Source of the DNA: Astropecten irregularis
Taxonomy: Eukaryota > Echinodermata > Asteroidea > Paxillosida > Astropectinidae
Length of the DNA: 64,000 bases
NCBI GenBank assembly: GCA_963971285.1
Contig: OZ020262.1
Coordinates: forward strand, 8,810,745-8,874,744
Direction of reading: 5' to 3'
Part shown: piece after piece, positions 49,001 through 59,112 of the stretch
How the letters are laid out: each line of letters begins with the position of its first letter
How positions within the stretch are numbered: the stretch's first letter is position 1
Notes under the pieces: generated by a model
What the model was told of the DNA's origin: nothing
The model's database searches: none
Seen by the model: only the letters and a program-made list of their open reading frames with translations
Position numbers and translations under genes: made by a program

Positions 49001-52000
49001 CAAAAACACTTGCAGCAACAACAGCAACTTCAGGGGAGTGAGCCACGTGTATCAGCTTCGAACTGGCAACATTCGCAGCAGTACCAGACCGTCGCAGTCA
49101 GCGGGAGTAACAGCAACTGGCCGATTGGAAGTACTAAGGGGAATGCACAGACAAGTTCCAACAGTTACTCTTTAGAAATGGACCCCAATACCAGTTGGCC
49201 ATACTCCAATCTACCATTATCCGTTCCCTCGTCGGGTATGAACTGGTCTTTAGCTGGTAGTACGTCTGATCCATCGATAATTGCCGGCGGTATCCCGTAC
49301 GGTATTATGTCACAAGGTGGTCTGTCTAGCTCCAACGTAGCCTTCATTCAGAATGCAGGAGGTTACCCTCAAGACATGATCACTGATGCTATATCTCCCA
49401 TGGACCAGAACATCTTACTTGCAGCGGCTTACTCCCCTCCTACTAATGCACCATCATCATCTGGTCACGTCACTCCGGGACATGTAACTACTCCTGGCCA
49501 TGCTACATCAGGACAGTTAACTCCTGGTCACGTGACTCCAGGTCATGTGACACCAGGTCATGTGACACCTGGCCGTAGGACATCAGGCCATGTGACACCA
49601 GGTCATGTGACACCAGGTCATGTGACACCTGGTCATATAACACCAGGTCATGTGACGCCTGGTCATGTTACGCCAGGATTTGTGACACCTGGACATGCAA
49701 CTCCTGGACATGTGACACCTGGTCATGTGACACCTGGACATGTGACACCTGGACACGTGACGCCTGGACACGTGACGCCTGGCCACGTAACACCTGGACA
49801 CGTGACTCCTGGTCATGTGACGCCTGGACACGTGACGCCTGGTCATGTGACGCCTGGACACGTGACACCTGGACATGTGACGCCTGGCTATGTTACTCCG
49901 CAGCTAGATGAATCTATGGATTTTGAGCAGTTCCAGTTTCCAGCCATTCAGATTCCAGCAAACACCGCGACGTCGTCTTATAAGATCAAGCGAGGTTTGG
50001 GGTTACAATCATTTGGCATGAATATTCTGATCGTGCCAATGTTTAAGTTGATTTGAATTGAAATAATTGATAATTGGCATTTTAATAAAAATTGACAATG
50101 CATAATGAATTATGCATTTTTAATCAAATTGTTCTTTAAACTCTGTCAGTGGGAAATTTATCCCGACCAAAGAAGCTCTTTAAAACTTATTCAGCGAAGC
50201 TAACTTGAAAATTAATTAAATTAAAATAAGATTGGAACATGGCCTTCTAAATGAATTGGAATTTCAAATTTCTGATTTGTTGATTTGATTATTTCACCAG
50301 AGCGCTCTCACAGCCGGAAGAATTCTAACGATCACAGTCCAAGGGTCGGCCATGTTGCCTTTGCAGATCACGCTACCTCTGCAGGTTTTATGGGAAAGGT
50401 ATGTGTGTAGGATACTAGCTTTTTTAGCTAGCTAGTCCTCTGTGAAGAAAACATGATAAATTTTCAAAAAGAAAACTCCTTGAAAATTTTTTTGTATTAT
50501 TTTGAGAGATTTTGATGCATATTCTCTTATGTGGATTCTGTCATTATTTGATAGTGTGTACAGAATTGAACACAATTATATTTTTTTCATCAAATAACGA
50601 CAAGGGAAACTGAGTAGCTCAGTTGGAAAGAGCACCGGTATGGTGTTCTGGAGGTCGCTGGTTCAAATCCCACTAAATTTTTCATTGTTCACTTGTAAAT
50701 GACAATAATACTGTGAAAGATTGTCATAAAAATTTGCTTCTGTGTCAAGAGAGTATTTCAGAAGAGATGTTGAATTTGGGGAAAAACAGTATTTTATTTT
50801 TTTGTAATTTAGGTAATAACAGGTTTAGGTAAGTAACCATTTTGTTTTCTAAAGTTTTCTTTTTAGTGGCCATCTAATCAAAATATCGTTCCCCCTTTTT
50901 CTACACAATATGTATTTCCATAGTCTGAAGCTAAAGAGCTTGGCATGCCATGCCCGTCTGAGATGTCTGTAAACCCTCTCCTCTCGAGCTCCGGCCACCC
51001 TCCCAACGTTTCTAGTGAGTAACGCCCAAATAAAAACAAAAATCCCGCAAAATGGTGACGGAGGATTTGACGGTGATGGCAGGGACTCCAGTCGGGAAGA
51101 GTGCTTTCCAATTCACTGATTATTGCAAACAATTTGTGCTACTTTGTCGAAAACCGTTCGCATGCTGCTGCGTTCGGTGTGTGGCAAGTATGGCCACGGC
51201 GTGACGTGTCCACGTCGTGGTGTTTTGCTTGTTTTTGAAATGTTTTGCTACGACTTTTCTTTGGATTGTCCATCATTGTACAATGTATGAATTGGGCAAT
51301 TCCACGGTAACGTGAAGTGATTTTGACCTATTCCTTGATCAATCATTCTTTAAAGACTCCAGTTTAATTTGAATCAGCAAGTATACCACTTATGGTTCCT
51401 TGAAATGCATGCAAATATGCAACAACAAAAAATTAATTTACGTCACAGAATTTTCCCTAAATCACGGAAATGGCCAAATAAAGACAGAGCTATTAAATTT
51501 CAGAAAGCCTGTAGAAATATGAAAAAATGTTTTCTGTGAGACGCATATTGAAGGATTTTTAGCTCCTCAAATGAACCAAAACTCAATAAGAAAGATTACT
51601 TCAGAAAAGTCGTAGCCGAAATATGGTTTGTCTTTTGTGTGTGTGGATTTATGAAAGAAACAAATAAGTTGCCAATTTCTTTTTCTTCTATTTCAGACAA
51701 CGTCCCTAATTCCGTTTTTATTTTTTTAGAATCATCTCTTTATCTACAGCTTCATCGCCTTTAATTGTACCGATTTTTTTCTCCACAGGAAAACCCAATT
51801 TAAAAACAAATCCGAATCGAAATGTTTCTAATTTTCTCCAGTTATTAATGTGATACCATTTCCTTTTCAGATCAGCCTTTCTCTTTTCAGATACCAAAAT
51901 GAATGTTCCAAAATTGTATTAATCTGCGTATTAAAAAATAAATTTCGTTATTTTTACATTCGGATCTCAATTTAAACACATTGTTTGTCCACTTTTTTGG

Positions 52001-55000
52001 GGGTGACAATGGCCTGGATTCACATTTTAATCAATTTGAACTTTGGTTGATTTGGTTATCAAAAGCTGAGAATATTCATAACATTTTCAACCAAAAGGGT
52101 TGCATTGGCATCGAGCAGAACATCCAATCGCGGTCCTATTTCTGCTTAGTAAGCTAAGTTGCAAGCGAATCAGTAAGAATTTGTGAGGGTTTATTAATCC
52201 ATGAAATTTGAGCATTGCTCAAAGTGCTGATTCATTCCTTGTTTGATACCCTCATATAGCAGTGTACAGGAATTGTAGTGCACAATCATTGTTGGCATTT
52301 TCAGGGATGTGAGACTTCAGGTTTTAATCTGATTTCAGATTTTTTTTTTTTTTTTTTAACTCGAAATTTCGGCTTTTTTGATAACCTGCTTTGTATAAAA
52401 GTATACAAACTTTTTAATTTCAGCGTTTTCCTGGGTGTTTTCAGATTTTTGTGTAGCCACTCATATTCCTGTATTTTGTCTTCACATTTGAAGCCTATAC
52501 AAGGACTGTTTGTCCTATACACCTGCTGAAAAAAAATCCCATTTATTTCCATTATATAACTGCTGCTGGCTTGCATTGCGAATTTTACAGGTGTGTGTTC
52601 CATTATTAACAGCTTTTTTCAATAACCGTGAATTTTACAGCTTCAACATTATATGATTGCCTTTATTGATCGCTTCCATCTTGTTTGTTTTTTTCCCTTC
52701 CTACGTTACACCCTTCGTCCTGACTGTCCCTTACACTGTTCCATCTCCCTGACCTACTCCTTCCACTCCTTTGACCTTTGGCCTCTGACCTCAACTGACC
52801 CCAGGTGCTGCCTCGTCTCCAGGAAGTCTAACGGAAGGCACGGAATTTGAGGTATGAAGCAGTAAAATGAAAATGTATTACAAATAAAATAACACTCTAT
52901 TCTCATATAAAGTACCTTCATAGGTTTTTGTGTAATATCATGTGACATCTATTTATCTGTTAACAAAATTATTTTGGAAACAAATATTAAAAGGTTAAAA
53001 TGAGTTTTTGCTCCTTTGATTGTTTGTAGTTTTCAACACCTCATGCTAAGCGAAGGAAGACACCAGACAGTAATGGTGAAAAGGTATGCATAATAAATGC
53101 ACTACAGTACAATTACATTTTTTTTTATTAAACTTGTAACGGAATGTTTCCATCTATGTTAATCTGCTCAAACAAGCTGGAGATCATTTAGAAGATTTTG
53201 AGGGGGATTTTAAAATTTCAGAATTAAAGGTTTAATACATGATTGGCAAAGGTCACAGAACAGCACCCACTGTCTGTAAAAAATTTGAGCTCTATCGGAC
53301 ATCCGAGTCATGAGAAAATAGCAAAAAAAGTGTTTTTCTTATAAAATATAAAGAATGTTTTTGATCTTGTGTGACGTAAAGTATTTGTTTTACACTTTGC
53401 TAAACGAATATAGCATTTCAGGCAGAAATATTTTAGCAGGGGGTTTCTATCATGTCTGTGTCATGTCAATAACCTGTAAGTTATAGGTAAATCTGTGAAC
53501 ATTTCTGTATTGCTTTGTATAAGGATTACAGCTCTAATATGTATACAAATTGACCACATTAAGTCTATTAAGCTACCCCTGCATTCCTTATCAGGAAACC
53601 CGCCGACGGTACAAGCACCTCCAATCGGAGCACAAACGGAGGTTCAACATCCAGTCGGGACTCGATGAAATACAGAGTATGGTTCCTAGCCTGCAGAATA
53701 CCAGTGACTCCAGTAAAATCAGTACAGCAACTATGCTACAGAAAGGTTGGTAAACAATATCTTTGGCTAGTACTGTAGTAGCAATGGACATTAATATGTC
53801 TGCTGTGTTTCACCTTAATATTGTAGCATCAGTATATTAGATTCATCTATTAATCTGGGCCCAATTTCATGGAATCAGTTACTGTAAGCAAAATATCTTT
53901 GCTTACGATAGCAGACTGTTTTGCTTGAAGTTATGGTTAGCGTATTTCACAGGGGAGTTGTCTTTCTCGCTAAGCTAAGCTAGGATTATCTGCAGAATGC
54001 ACATGACAGGGCATCAGTAGAAAAAAGCAAGGTTAGCCTAGGAATTCTGCTCTAAACTGGTTAAGTGTTGAAAGTCATGCTTACTGATTCCATGAAATAG
54101 ATTTCACTCATAGCAGTGCCTGTAAGGACAAAAATAGGCCGTAACGTATTCCATGAAATTGGACCCTGGTTGATTTTGTTTTTGTTGTGTTTTGCTATTT
54201 TGCTAAGTTAATTTCTTGCATGTTTCACCCCATTGAAGCTCATGAGCACATCGTGAATCTACGAGAGGACCTGAGGGATTTGAGGAATAATGCTGAGACG
54301 CTTAAAGAAGAAATACAAGATCTTAACAAAGAAATCGAGTGAGTATTGGTATAATCTGTGCTACATTGGAATGATCTATTGCCTGTTATGTCTTGAATTT
54401 TTATTACAATTACCGGTATAGGATCTCATAGAATGATTTGTTGTTGTATTTTGCCTACACCAGACCTCTCTAGTCCCTTTTCCACACTTGCCTACCCCCA
54501 CCCTCCCTGGCCACTGCTGTGAACCCCCCCCGCAACCCCACTCTGTGTATCTTTTCTTGCATGTTCTTGTCCTCTTGTCATTTAGCCTTCGATAAAGATA
54601 CTGCTAGGATCGAAACATGTCAGGCCCTCCTGACTCCAAGCATTTGATATATTTCAGGTCATTATTTTGGCTGACGAGCAGTTTGCAGCAGTTTATTACT
54701 TGTATCGAGAATTTACATGATTGAATTGATTGTTGTTTTTTATGCAGTTCATGTCAGGATGAGTTACCAGATAGCGGGGCACCGGTGAATACCCAGAAGG
54801 ATAGCATGTTACGTCACATGATGGACAGTTATGTCAATGAAAAGATGAAACAGAACTGGACGTTCTGGATTGTATCCTTTACCTTAAAGAAGAAGGGTGT
54901 ATTACCAGTAAAAAAATAGCAGCTTAGTACAAGGTACCAGCCATATTCAAAGCTGAACGCAAACAATGCGTATTACCAGTGAAAATAATTCAACATATCA

Positions 55001-56629
55001 GCCAGGTACCAGTTACAAGAAAGTTCGTAACCTGGGGCCAATGAAAACAAATCTGTGAAATTTTCAGCTCATATCATCATCGGAAAGTGTAGAAAACATG
55101 GAAAAGCGCCCTGTTTTTTCATATCTATTCATTGGAGATCCCGAGATCAAAACTGTTTTCAGTTTTTGTTTGACTAATTTCAAGATAATTTCAGGCGGAA
55201 ATATTTGTTACGGTATGTTTCTACCAGCACCAGCTACCAGTTTCTATCTTCATATCCTGAAAGTTATATGTAAATCTGTGAACATTTCTGTTCGGGTGTG
55301 TTACCAATCCTGTACTGTGCCTTTAAACTACTATCTTATATCCGTATCTTTTGTCCATTGATTCGTGATGGCTGATTTCTTTGATGGGTCATGATTCTGT
55401 CAATTGTGTCACCTTAACTTACCACCCTCCACAGTTCAGCCTCATAATCCGCCCTCTATTTGAGACCTACTTGTCTGCAGTAAGCTCCTCCCACATTAGT
55501 GACTTTGATCAAACTGTACGAGAATGGACCGAGGAACACTGTAGATTGAAACCTTTAAGGAAACGTGAGTCACTGACAATTTTGTTTTACTTGAGGAACA
55601 ATTCTCTATGTTCTCATATTTGTGGGGTCTGGTGGTCTGGCGTGTCGTACTCAAGGTCTTGTTGTCAGTCTACAGATTGTGGGTTCGAATCCAACCATGG
55701 GCTAGTGATCTGGCGTGTCATTCTCAAGATCCTGTGGTCAGTGTACAGATTGTGGGTTCGAATCCAACCATGGGCTAGTGATCTGGCGTGTCATACTCAA
55801 GATCCTGAAGTCAGTCTACAGATTGTGGGTTCGAATCCAGCCATGGGTTAGTGATCTGGTGTGTCGTACTCAAGGTCTTGTGGTCAAATAGCCATGAGTT
55901 GGTGGTGCTTGTGTCCCTGGGCAAGATGCTTTGTCACATATTGCTCCTCTTCACCCAGGTGTAAATGGGTAGAGGGTAGAGATGGCTTATAGGTAAAAGA
56001 AAAAAGCAATAAAACTCACTTTTCTGATATGCTACCTCAGTGTTACACAGCTGAGTTTGAAAAGTTAATCATAACTCAAATCCAGTAAGTAAACTCTTAG
56101 AGGATATAAACCTTTTTCCACAATAGCCATCAGTTGAATTCTTTCCGACAATTTGAAACCGTAGGATAAACATCAAGGGAGTCAGGTTGGCGTAGCGGCT
56201 CTTTCCTCGCCTTTCACCTCTGTGGACCGGGTTCAAGTCCGGCTCGGTTCACAAGTGGATTGGATTTTCAGTCCCTACCTGATTCTGTGGGTTTTACCCA
56301 GAATATTACTCTGGGGTTTTCCTCCCACCTCTAAAACTGTATCTTCTTCTCATCATCTTTCCATAACAGGTTTCATCAGGCTTTCGAGCTACAGTGCCTT
56401 GGTCACTTTTGAGAAATTCTTGGTGTTATTACCAGAAATAAATAATAATACTAATAACATATTTGATCGTTCTCTGTTGTTTCTGTCAATGTTTACAGTG
56501 GTGACGTCAGCGTTAACCAAAGTCAGTAGAGAGACCTCCGTCTTGATGGATCCTGCTTCTTTACGAGTGCAAGTCCAGGACATCATATCAAAATGTCCTA
56601 ATGACCTGAAGATTCCAAGCAAGACGTAA
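43022..56629 (+). CDS. MLXIP: Mondo/MLX-interacting protein (bHLH-zipper glucose-response factor), complete, 18 exons
   Basis: Binds paired E-boxes (carbohydrate response elements) with MLX and moves from cytoplasm to nucleus on sugar sensing. Exons: 43022-43299, 44490-44611, 45310-45380, 45934-46053, 46663-46858, 47290-47388, 47815-47936, 48127-48531, 48839-49994, 50301-50398, 50924-51014, 52805-52851, 53030-53083, 53595-53745, 54239-54338, 54748-54871, 55435-55564, 56499-56629; phases agree, 1164 aa. N-terminal Mondo conserved regions: LFDCMTLTYGRN (81-92), RINSAIWRSWHIQ (121-133), RDYRRWRLY in exon 4, FSDTLF in exon 5, LQPGLMQLEPDFDDDFMETL in exon 6. Q-rich tract about 510-542; GHVTP repeat 680-825. 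bHLH 956-1005 with H961, E965, R969 for E-box contact; zipper to 1037; C-terminal WTFWIFSLIIRPLFE dimerisation/localisation domain. The ATG follows an in-frame stop at 42980. The classical HSGHF element (MCR1) is not seen. Identification is firm. Confidence 0.95.
43700..43952. mobile_element. TATAGACC-family MITE, complete, in Mondo intron 1
   Basis: Left end TATAGACCGATCCGATGGCA and the inverted right end TGCCGTTGGATCGGTCTATA; arms of about 90 bases include ACTGCGGTGTCCCC and GGGGACACCGCAGT. The open frame across it is a by-product of the hairpin. A half copy lies at 31675-31789. Confidence 0.8.
43973..44213. mobile_element. GGGGCCAATTTCA-family MITE, copy 2
   Basis: GGGGCCAATTTCACGGCGCT and its inverted end AGCGCCGTGAAATTGGCCCC are perfect over 20 bases. 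The inner GCTAAGCACAAAAATTTG / TTTTTGTGCTAAGC pair extends the arms. In Mondo intron 1. Confidence 0.85.
44490..44611 (+). CDS. MLXIP: Mondo exon 2: tryptophan-rich conserved region
   Basis: This exon is easy to miss because a longer unrelated frame (44471-44890) overlaps it. After the TAG acceptor at 44487-44489 it adds one base to GG of exon 1 and reads GPEGKGFQLISPKPRLLPN, then WTWADK and RINSAIWRSWHIQ, ending with one spare T that completes Phe134 with exon 3. The pattern matches the Mondo segment LVSPKW...RLNNAIWRAWYIQ, part of the glucose-sensing, 14-3-3-binding region. Confidence 0.9.
44945..45150 (+). repeat. SINE, AGCTCAGTTGG family, best-preserved copy
   Basis: Upstream module CTTGGGATATAGCTGTATG, then GGATAGCTCAGTTGGTAAGA (A-box region) and GGTTCAAATCCCACACC (B-box), and the tail TTTTTCTTTGTTCACTTTTC. 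In Mondo intron 2. Confidence 0.75.
45420..45678. mobile_element. GGGGCCAATTTCA-family MITE, copy 3
   Basis: GGGGCCAATTTCATAGACCT at the left and CTATGAAATTGGCCCC at the right, with CTTAAGCACAAAATTTG inside. In Mondo intron 3, close to copy 1 (UBXN7 intron 2) in sequence. Confidence 0.8.
46371..46520. repeat. GATCCTAGCAGGATC repeat family, copy in Mondo intron 4
   Basis: GGCCTGACACGTTTCGGTCC, AGATCCTGCTAGAATCGAAA and the shared flank TTTCAGGTCATTATTTTGGC. Same family as 38094, 48587 and 54580. Confidence 0.6.
47075..47215. repeat. AATGCATGCAAATATGCAA dispersed repeat, copy 1
   Basis: Shares ATACCAC-TGAAATGCATGCAA, TATGCAA and TTACGT order with 51380-51485. Both copies are in Mondo introns. 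The nature of the element is unknown. Confidence 0.5.
48954..49032 (+). repeat. MLXIP: Coding CAG/CAA tract (polyglutamine) in Mondo
   Basis: Mixed CAG, CAA and CTA codons give a Q-rich segment broken by L, K and H (about residues 510-542). Mixed codons suggest it is fairly stable. Such tracts are common in activation domains. Confidence 0.85.
49463..49900 (+). repeat. MLXIP: Coding 15-bp minisatellite, 29 units of GHVTP in Mondo
   Basis: Codons GGN-CAY-GTN-ACN-CCN repeat 29 times (residues 680-825; the second unit has one extra Thr). Most units are GHVTP, with variants such as GHATS, GQLTP, GRRTS, GHITP, GFVTP and a closing GYVTP. His-Val codons spell CAYGTG, so many units contain an E-box-type hexamer; perfect CACGTG occurs at 49529, 49754, 49769, 49799, 49829 and 49859. 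Third-base differences among units show it is not a sequencing stutter. It lies in exon 9 between the Q-rich tract and the bHLH. Confidence 0.95.
50399..50923 (+). other. Mondo intron 10, contains a SINE
   Basis: Holds an AGCTCAGTTGG-family SINE at about 50600-50705 (GAGTAGCTCAGTTGGAAAGA, B-box GGTTCAAATCC, TTCATTGTTCACTTG tail). No other feature was recognised. Confidence 0.65.
51015..52804 (+). other. Mondo intron 11 (1.8 kb), no gene
   Basis: AT-rich, with the 51380-51485 dispersed repeat and a diverged CAGGGATG-family end at 52304. The C-rich pyrimidine tract before 52805 is a strong acceptor signal. No exon-like sequence was recognised inside. Confidence 0.6.
53857..54166. mobile_element. 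GGGGCCAATTTCA-family MITE, diverged copy 4
   Basis: GGGCCCAATTTCATGGAATC at the left and CCATGAAATTGGACCC at the right. The interior differs from the other copies (TAAGCAAAATATCTTTGCTT). In Mondo intron 14. Confidence 0.65.
54580..54712. repeat. GATCCTAGCAGGATC repeat family, copy in Mondo intron 15
   Basis: GATACTGCTAGGATCGAAAC, CAGGCCCTCCTGACTCCAAG and TTTCAGGTCATTATTTTGGC, as in the other copies; ends in CAGTTTATTACTTGTAT. Confidence 0.6.
55620..55995 (+). repeat. SINE with tandem tRNA-like head, 73-bp period
   Basis: TCTGGCGTGTC (or TCTGGTGTGTC) occurs at 55636, 55709, 55782 and 55855, exactly 73 bases apart. Each full unit carries TGTGGGTTCGAATCCA, a perfect tRNA B-box, at the expected place. 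After the last head comes the shared SINE tail GGTGCTTGTGTCC, GGGCAAGATGCTTTGTCACA, ACCCAGGTGTAAATGGGTA. The long open frame over this stretch is a result of the period and not a gene. In Mondo intron 17. Confidence 0.8.
56175..56340 (+). repeat. Second type of tRNA-derived SINE
   Basis: Head GTTGGCGTAGCGGCTC (A-box) and GGTTCAAGTCCGGCTC (B-box), then GTGGGTTTTACCCAGAATA and TCTGGGGTTTTCCTCCCACC, a tail pattern seen in several metazoan SINEs. In Mondo intron 17. Family name not assigned. Confidence 0.6.
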
Positions 56630-56809
56630 CAGCATCTCATAAATTAGTATAGTTATAGAAATCCCACTGCTATAGGGGTTGCATTACAAGTAAAAGCTGC
56701 TAACTGCTGCATAACATTTTTGTTATATGATGGTCAGGGTTCAACATTCAAACACAAGTTGAGTAGTTGACACAAATTGTCTCCAATCTTGCTTTGTCAG
56801 ATCCATCTA

Positions 56810-56815
56810 AATAAA
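56810..56815 (+). terminator. Candidate Mondo poly(A) signal
   Basis: AATAAA 181 bases after the Mondo stop codon, immediately before the hairpin at 56818. The real cleavage site is unknown. Confidence 0.4.
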
Positions 56816-56817
56816 GC

Positions 56818-57043
56818 CCACCGCACACTATACGATCCGACATTCCGACTAGGACCCGACTGGTTTTTGGAAGGATCGCAAAGCATTCTGGGAGTCTTAA
56901 CCGTGATTGTTCCCAGTCGCAGACCCACTTTGATGGCCAGTCGGCAAGATTCGACTGTCGAATCACGGTTAAGACTCCCAGAATGCTTTGCGATCCTTCC
57001 AAAAACCAGTCGGGTCGTAGTCGGATCGTATAGTGTGCGGTGG
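56818..57043. mobile_element. 226-bp long-hairpin MITE
   Basis: CCACCGCACACTATACGATC at the left is inverted as GATCGTATAGTGTGCGGTGG at the right end, and the match continues about 95 bases inward (CAGTCGGGTC, TTTTTGGAAGGATCGCAAAG, CATTCTGGGAGTCTTAACCG on each arm) around a loop of about 40 bases. Nearly the whole element is one hairpin. Confidence 0.85.
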
Positions 57044-57046
57044 ACT

Positions 57047-57407
57047 TAAGCCATTTGCGAGTTAAATCTGAATAGTATCTGGTACACAGACTTCTTTCAT
57101 TGCACTTAAACACCCCAATTTGAATTTCCCAGACTAAAGACTCTGTTGCTATATCACATGATTCGATGCAAGCTTTTGCATAGTGATACCCATCTCTGAA
57201 ATGGACTGGTTCCTTTGTGCCGTTCTTATCCATTATGAACTATGCATTTGTGCAAGACCATCAGTTATGTAAAGCAAAAGCTTGCCCTGAATCATGTGAT
57301 ACAGCAACAGAGTCTTTAGTCTGGGAAATTCAAAACTGTCGTGTTTATATGCAATGAAAGAAGTCTGTGTACCAGATACTATTCAGATTTAACTCACAAA
57401 CGGCTTA
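57047..57407. mobile_element. TAAGCC-family MITE, well-preserved copy
   Basis: TAAGCCATTTGCGAGTTAAA and the inverted right end TTTAACTCACAAACGGCTTA. The arms include GAATAGTATCTGG and ACACAGACTTCTTTCATTGC in both orientations. It starts three bases after the previous hairpin. Relatives at 36505-36822 and 47494-47640. Confidence 0.8.
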
Positions 57408-58255
57408 TTGGAAAAGAGTCTTTGTCTATTTGAAAAAGGGATCATTTAGTTTTCCATCTCTTACACATAATATCAATATCATATGAAGTTTTGTTGAAGT
57501 TATCATAATTTACTAGTGGAAACATTAGAGGTGGGATGGGTGTTTCTCTCTTTGAAGTTTTATTGTGATCATGTACAACCCACACGCAACAGGAGATCGA
57601 AATATAAAAACAAAAAAAAGGAAGAAATTATTTAATTAGATTTGAGCATGGTTTATTTTTATCATTCATGGCATAGTTTTGATACATCTGTCCCCAAAGT
57701 TTATCAAATTAATGAAACAAATGAGTATAAACCAGCAGGACAATTACAAAAAAAAAAAAAAAATACTTGAACCGCTAGAGACATTTGTAAGTTAAAAGTC
57801 CAATGCTGCAATATAAAGGTTTAGTTGTTTTTTAAATCAAAATGTATGAATCAGAGTATTACAAAGTAAGGAATTTTACAATAATAAGAAAGGGCATCTG
57901 TTTGTTGGGGTGAATGTTTGTTTGTTTGTTGTGATATTCGTAAGTTTTATTTATTTTTAGCCTGTTGTCAGACTGTTTATTTGTGGCAGCTTTACAATTC
58001 TCGGACCAGCGAATCATTGTTGATTTATGCAGTGATCTGTTGCTGTTATCTGAGCATAATTCTCTACTATGTAGGGGCTTGTATTCATAAACAATTGCCT
58101 TTAATATATTTGCTTTATCTCTACCAAAATCACACAAACCCATGGATCTTTATATATGTACATGTATATTCACCTGGATCAGACCTTAGGGAGACAAGGT
58201 TTGCTATAAATTCGACCTTAGGGAGACACCGAACATTAAGAAGACATTTTGATGT

Positions 58256-58429
58256 CAGGGATGAGATTTCTCAGGTTAAAGTCTGATTTCAGACTTTTGT
58301 GTTTTGGATTTCAGACTTTTTTCCTTACAGGCTGTGTACAAAAGTATAGGAGATTTTCAGATTTCAGACTTTCTATGCTCTCTGTCAGCTGTTATCAGAC
58401 ATTTTTATCATTGGTCAATCTCATCCCTG
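58256..58429. mobile_element. 174-bp CAGGGATGAGA MITE with 6-bp target duplication TGATGT
   Basis: CAGGGATGAGATT and AATCTCATCCCTG ends, flanked by TGATGT at 58250-58255 and 58430-58435. It is the reverse-oriented relative of 39098-39270 (shared GACCAATGATAAAAATGTCT and TATAGGAGATTTTCAGATTT). Confidence 0.8.
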
Positions 58430-58450
58430 TGATGTCTCCCTAATATTTTA

Positions 58451-58815
58451 GGTACCTTTTATAGACACATTTTTACTGTCAAAATTTTGCTCTCAACAAA
58501 AACATATGTCAATTTCAAGTTCATTGTTTTGGAGGATGTTAAGAAATAGGTAAGTAAAGTTCAGTGCACGACCCTATGGGAATGTCTCCCTAAGGTCCCA
58601 TTTAGGATAATACATGATGTATATATATACATGCATATTACTCTATATGGTACCTTAGGGAGACATTCCCATAGGGTCGTGCACAAAACTTTACTTACCT
58701 ATTTCTAAACATCCTCCAAACCAATGAACTTGAAATTGACATATGTTCATATTGAGAGCATTCTCTGTCTTCTATTACAATTTTGACATTGAAAAAGTGT
58801 CTTTAAAAGGTAGCT
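58451..58815. mobile_element. Foldback element with about 150-bp arms
   Basis: The left arm (AGGTACCTTTTATAGACAC to ATGTCTCCCTAAGGT) returns inverted from 58651 (ACCTTAGGGAGACAT) to 58815 (AAAGGTAGCT). Shared blocks include CATATGTCAATTTCAAGTTC, GGAGGATGTT and AATAGGTAAGTAAAGTT. The spacer is about 50 bases and TATA-rich. CTTAGGGAGACA also occurs twice upstream at about 58185-58230. Confidence 0.8.
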
Positions 58816-58828
58816 AGGACATTAAGCA

Positions 58829-59112
58829 GGGCTTGAATTTTGTGAAAAAGAGCACTGGACAACAGGTCTAGTAACTGAAACATTTTTCTAGACCTGAACT
58901 TTTTTTCACTAGACCTGTGACATTCAAGTACATAGGAAAACCGTAATTGTATGCAATATTGTGTCCAAAATCATCAATTTAGGAACCATTTTAATTGTGC
59001 AAGGAAAACAAAATCACTAGACAGCCGGACTAGTGCAGTACACACTTTACTAGACTGACACTGAAATCACTAGACTCGGTCCATGGTCTAGTGGATATTT
59101 CGAGCCCTGCAT
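58829..59112. repeat. GCAGGGCTTGAATTT repeat with inverted end
   Basis: Starts GCAGGGCTTGAATTTTGTG and ends ATATTTCGAGCCCTGC. The inside repeats CTAGACCTG, CTAGTG and TCTAGTGGA-like words, probably a diverged MITE. No coding capacity. Confidence 0.5.

Noticed and set aside
49583..49876. Antisense frames over the GHVTP minisatellite
   Set aside because: Any 15-bp repeat without stops is open in several frames. The sense frame is fixed by flanking exons.
55381..55851. A 156-codon gene
   Set aside because: It starts in the Mondo exon 17 frame region and runs on through tandem tRNA-like repeats; the real exon ends at the donor after 55564.
56748..57233. A 161-codon minus-strand gene and its plus-strand partner
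   Set aside because: Both are by-products of the long hairpin and TAAGCC elements, which read open on both strands.
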